Source: Deltaproteobacteria bacterium (GTDB taxonomy: Bacteria > Desulfobacterota > Desulfobacteria > Desulfobacterales > B30-G6). From it: a stretch of 9,282 bases of DNA. Shown here one piece after another: positions 6,408 to 9,282 of the stretch. The notes beneath the pieces were generated by a model. That model searched no databases, was not told the DNA's origin, and was given only the letters and a program-made list of their open reading frames with translations. The stretch is taken from positions 1 through 9,282 of the forward strand of contig QMMS01000180.1 of the NCBI GenBank assembly GCA_003647375.1, written 5' to 3'. A program made the translations under genes and the position numbers. How positions within the stretch are numbered: position 1 is the stretch's first letter; each line of letters opens with the position of its first letter.

Positions 6408-8012
6408 ATGAGAAAACTATTCAAATCCAACACTGCAACTCATTGGACAATACCTATCATCCTCTCGTTGGCGCTGCTTTTCGGTTGCGCTCATGATCAA
6501 GAGCAAAAGGACCCATTTGTTGAACAGTGGAAAATGACGGCTGAAAAGTCCCGGGGATATTCTCCTAAGGCTAAACAACGCACGGTAATCCCTCCCCCGC
6601 CGAAAGTTTCCGAAATTCAGCCCATGGATCAAGAGAGCCAGGAACCTGAGAAAGCGCTGCCCACCAAACAGATCACCATGCGCATGCACGAAACCGATGT
6701 TACTGTGCTGTTGCGGGCGCTCACCAGGGCCGTTGGCCTCAATCTCATTATCAATGACAGTGTCAAAGGGACAGTTAACATAGATGTAAAGGAAGCCTCC
6801 TGGGACCAGGTGTTTATGAGCATCCTCCGCACCCAGGGGCTGTTCTACGAATGGGAGGGGGATATCCTCCGCATCATTACCCTGCAAGACCGCAATAACA
6901 GCCTCGAACAGATGGCAACGGAGCAGAAAATCCGCGAGCAGGAAAAAGATATGGAGAAGACTGAACCCCTGGTTACCCAGGTGGTGCAGGTGGAATTTTC
7001 CGAAGCTAAAAAACTGCAGACCAGCCTGGAGAAATTCCTGTCTCAAAATATTGAAGGCGGTCAGGTCGGGTCGGTCATGGTGGACGAGCACACCAACTCC
7101 CTCATCATTCAAGCCATGTACACCGATCTTCAACGCATGATTCCCCTGATCATGGAACTGGACCGCCCCACCCCCCAGATCCTGATCGAAGCTCACATAG
7201 TGGAGGCCACCAAGGCAACCGCCCGGGATCTCGGTGTGCAATGGGGCGGGATAAGCCACAGCGGTGATTTCTGGGTGACCCCGGGCATTAATTCCACCGG
7301 TACCGTGGGCAACACGTTGAGCGCCGGGGGCATAGACCCCACCTCTGGTTGGGCGGTTAATTTTCCGACGGGTGCGGCTGGTGCGGGTGTACCCTCAAAC
7401 GATTTCGGTTTCACCGCTTTAGCACTCGGATTTGCCCTGGAAAACGTGGGCGACAGCATCCTCACTGCCCAACTCACCGCACTTCAGCAGGATGGCAAAG
7501 TCAACATCCTCTCCAGCCCCTCCATCACCACCATCGACAATCAAAAAGCCATCATCGAAAGCGGAGACGAAGTTCCCTATCAGACGGTTGAAAACGGAGA
7601 GGTAAAGATCGAGTACAAAAAGGCCGTGCTCAGCCTCGAGGTCATCCCCCATGTGATCGGCAACAACGCGCTCAAGCTCGAAATCAATACAAAAAAAGAC
7701 CAGCTGGATTTCACCAACAGTGTCGGCGGCCAGCCCATCATCAAGACCAAGCAGGCCATCACCAAGGTGATGGTGTTCAACGGTCAGACCACCGTCATCG
7801 GCGGGTTGAGCAAAGAACAGATTGAAGAAGGCGATGCGGGCATTCCCTGGCTGAAAGACATCCCCATTATAGGCTATCTGTTCAAGGGCGAATCAACCAA
7901 AAACACCATGGAAGAACTGTTGATTTTCATCACGCCGCATATCCTGGGAACGCGGCAGGAAGCCGAACTTGAAGATGCCTCTCTGGAAGACAACACTGCG
8001 GAGTCCAACTGA
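6408..8012 (+). CDS. mshL: Lipoprotein secretin, MshL/PilQ family
   Basis: Predicted outer-membrane multimeric channel through which the pilus passes. Of 534 residues, 1-26 form a lipoprotein signal with lipobox LFGC and lipidated Cys27, followed by Ala28, which favours outer-membrane sorting. A proline- and glutamate-rich linker (about 30-85) precedes an STN/N0 domain (about 88-158). An N1 domain follows (about 188-253, with MVDEHTNSLIIQA). The secretin barrel domain covers about 257-512, with VNILSSPSITTIDNQKA (365-381), VIGGLSKEQ and the closing signature GIPWLKDIPIIGYLFKG (478-494), then LLIFITPHI (504-512). There are no AMIN domains and a single N1-type repeat, which fits MshL better than classical PilQ or GspD. 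AAGGAG lies 14 bases before the ATG, inside the end of the previous gene, suggesting coupling. The acidic C-terminal tail (517-534) may bind partners. Confidence 0.93.
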   Translation: MRKLFKSNTATHWTIPIILSLALLFGCAHDQEQKDPFVEQWKMTAEKSRGYSPKAKQRTVIPPPPKVSEIQPMDQESQEPEKALPTKQITMRMHETDVTVLLRALTRAVGLNLIINDSVKGTVNIDVKEASWDQVFMSILRTQGLFYEWEGDILRIITLQDRNNSLEQMATEQKIREQEKDMEKTEPLVTQVVQVEFSEAKKLQTSLEKFLSQNIEGGQVGSVMVDEHTNSLIIQAMYTDLQRMIPLIMELDRPTPQILIEAHIVEATKATARDLGVQWGGISHSGDFWVTPGINSTGTVGNTLSAGGIDPTSGWAVNFPTGAAGAGVPSNDFGFTALALGFALENVGDSILTAQLTALQQDGKVNILSSPSITTIDNQKAIIESGDEVPYQTVENGEVKIEYKKAVLSLEVIPHVIGNNALKLEINTKKDQLDFTNSVGGQPIIKTKQAITKVMVFNGQTTVIGGLSKEQIEEGDAGIPWLKDIPIIGYLFKGESTKNTMEELLIFITPHILGTRQEAELEDASLEDNTAESN

Positions 8013-8051
8013 ACGGGTTGTCCGACATTCTCTTTCAGCTGAGATGAAGCC

Positions 8052-8095
8052 GTGAACTGGGCATGCAAACGTTCACTATATATCGTTAAAACGAT
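8052..8095 (+). other. Two consecutive inverted repeats in the secretin-ATPase gap
   Basis: GTGAAC (8052-8057) and GTTCAC (8071-8076) are perfect complements around a 13-base loop. ATCGT (8082-8086) and ACGAT (8091-8095) pair around the loop TAAA. Both can form RNA hairpins between the two genes, and a third hairpin with a T run follows. They might stabilise or process the transcript. Each stem is short, so the evidence is moderate. Confidence 0.4.
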
Positions 8096-8096
8096 T

Positions 8097-8121
8097 CGGG
8101 GTTTCGCCCTGTCATTTTTTT
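8097..8121 (+). terminator. Possible weak terminator or attenuator between secretin and ATPase genes
   Basis: CGGGG (8097-8101) can pair with CCCTG (8107-8111) through a TTTCG loop, with one G-U pair. Three bases later comes a run of seven T (8115-8121). The layout is that of a small intrinsic terminator, but the stem is only five pairs and is not directly next to the T run. Partial read-through is likely because the ATPase gene downstream belongs to the same locus type. Confidence 0.35.
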
Positions 8122-8147
8122 AGCCGAAGCCGGCGGGTCAGGATGCT

Positions 8148-9282
8148 ATGGATTATTTCACTATTCTCAACTTAAATAAGGAACCCTTTTCCAATTCTCC
8201 GGACCCGGATTATTTTTTTCATTCCCAGCAGCATGTGGGCTGTCTTCAGAAGCTTGAATTGTCTCTGCGCCTCAAGCGGGGCCTGAATGTCGTTATCGGG
8301 GATGTCGGCACCGGCAAAACCACCCTCTGCCGGCAGCTCATCCGTAAACTCAGAAAAGACGACACTATCGAGACCCACCTTGTCCTTGATCCCTACTTTT
8401 CCACGGCCCACGAGTTTCTTTTGACGGTGACCGACATGCTGGTCGCCGATAAGCCTGATAAAAGCGAAGACGACTACCAGCTCAAGGAGCGCATAAAAAA
8501 CGCTCTCTTTCAAAAAGGGGTGGATGAAGAGAAAACCACGGTGCTGATCATCGATGAAGGGCAGAAAATTCCCGAGTTTTGCCTGGAACTCATGCGCGAA
8601 TTCCTTAACTACGAAACCAATGATTTCAAACTGCTGCAGATCGCTATCTTCGCCCAAAAAGAGTTTGAAAAGACCCTGGAAAAATATGCCAATTTCACGG
8701 ACCGGATCAATCTGTATCACCGTCTGGAACCCATGAGTTTCAAGGATACGCGCGACATGATCCAGTTCCGTCTGAACCAGTCCAGCGCAGTGGCTCAAAA
8801 GCTGGCGTTGTTTACCTATCCAGCCATGTGGGCCATCTTCAGGGCAACCCGGGGATACCCCCGAAAAATCGTCAACCTCTGCCACCGCAGTATGCTGACC
8901 ATGATTATTCAGAACAAAACCAAGGCCAACTGGTTTCTGGTGCAATCGTGCATGAAAAGGGCTTTTGACAGCCCCCGCAAACGTTCTTGGGCCCTGGTAG
9001 GCACAATGGCCGTCCTTGTGGCGGCTGCGATCGTCCTGGTGCCCAGATTCATGCCGGAAAGGACGCCTTCTATTGTCTCCATCCAGCCCGAATCTTACGA
9101 AATCAACACCCCCCGGAACAACATTGCCACCAGTGATGCATCAACATCCATACCGATAAAAGACGAAGTTTCGCATGCCGGCCAGGCTCAGGCTGCCAAA
9201 ACCGAAATGAACAATGCCGCTCTTTTGGATACGCCTGCACCCGAAAAGACAGGAACAACACCTGACGAGAACTCTTCATCGG
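8148..9282 (+). CDS. ExeA/GspA/MshM-type AAA+ ATPase with transmembrane helix, cut by the right edge
   Basis: Predicted inner-membrane-anchored ATPase that assists secretin insertion or pilus assembly. The 378 visible codons begin MDYFTILNLNKEPFSNSPDP, the typical ExeA-family N-terminus. Walker A is GDVGTGKTT (51-59) and Walker B is VLIIDE (132-137, Asp136 and Glu137). LLQIAIFAQ (162-170) fits the sensor-1 strand and RGYPRKIVNLC (235-245) the sensor-2 helix. A transmembrane helix follows at about 281-298, just after a basic RKR stretch, then a Thr-, Ala- and Pro-rich tail predicted to lie in the periplasm. AGGA lies 4 bases before the ATG, and an earlier ATG at 8143 opens a short different frame. 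The position after the secretin matches mshM. Simple MshM proteins end after the ATPase domain, whereas GspA/ExeA has this helix and a peptidoglycan-binding end, so the missing C-terminus decides the subtype. Confidence 0.88.
   Translation, partial: MDYFTILNLNKEPFSNSPDPDYFFHSQQHVGCLQKLELSLRLKRGLNVVIGDVGTGKTTLCRQLIRKLRKDDTIETHLVLDPYFSTAHEFLLTVTDMLVADKPDKSEDDYQLKERIKNALFQKGVDEEKTTVLIIDEGQKIPEFCLELMREFLNYETNDFKLLQIAIFAQKEFEKTLEKYANFTDRINLYHRLEPMSFKDTRDMIQFRLNQSSAVAQKLALFTYPAMWAIFRATRGYPRKIVNLCHRSMLTMIIQNKTKANWFLVQSCMKRAFDSPRKRSWALVGTMAVLVAAAIVLVPRFMPERTPSIVSIQPESYEINTPRNNIATSDASTSIPIKDEVSHAGQAQAAKTEMNNAALLDTPAPEKTGTTPDENSSS

Noticed and set aside
6417..7259. A 280-codon minus-strand open frame opposite the secretin gene
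   Set aside because: It is antisense to the STN and N1 domains of a well-supported secretin and resembles no protein I recognise.
8172..8945. A 257-codon minus-strand open frame opposite the ATPase gene
   Set aside because: The plus strand carries intact Walker A and B motifs across the same bases, so this is a shadow frame.

Overview
This window looks like ordinary chromosome from a Gram-negative, diderm bacterium. The best guess at its origin is Desulfobacterota or a related deltaproteobacterial lineage. That guess rests on the ispF-cysS coupling beside a class III adenylate cyclase and on an MSHA/type IV pilus-like assembly locus with a lipoprotein secretin. It is inference from gene content, not from any marker gene. 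I see no transposase, integrase, tRNA, rRNA or CRISPR array.

Left part (1-2905, minus strand): a short operon read right to left. It holds a membrane-anchored class III adenylate cyclase, then ispF (isoprenoid MEP pathway), then cysS (cysteinyl-tRNA synthetase). ispF and cysS overlap by four bases (ATGA). cysS runs to the left edge and appears to lose only the last base of its stop codon.

Middle (2906-3217): a 312-bp AT-rich divergent control region between the cyclase and the pilus locus. It contains a reasonable promoter for the cyclase, weak promoter elements facing the pilus genes, and a tandem pair of related 21-bp direct repeats just upstream of the first pilus gene. Both flanking genes start with TTG behind a good Shine-Dalgarno sequence.

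Right part (3218-9282, plus strand): five genes in the order of the core of an MSHA-type pilus assembly operon (mshI-J-K-L-M). They are a PilM-PilN fusion, a PilO-like protein, a PilP/GspC-like inner-membrane protein, a lipoprotein secretin (MshL/PilQ-like), and an ExeA/GspA/MshM-type AAA+ ATPase cut by the right edge. The expected machine is a cytoplasmic actin-like PilM domain tethered to inner-membrane PilN/PilO/PilP modules. These would align with an outer-membrane secretin ring whose assembly may be helped by the ATPase. The motor ATPases, platform protein and pilins are not in the window and would be expected to the right.

The families are all known. The less usual points are architectural: the PilM-PilN fusion with a long acidic N-terminal extension, a PilP-like protein anchored by a membrane helix rather than a lipid, an ATPase carrying a transmembrane helix and periplasmic tail, a structured gap before that ATPase gene, and the tandem repeats in the divergent control region. 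I found no convincing wholly new system.
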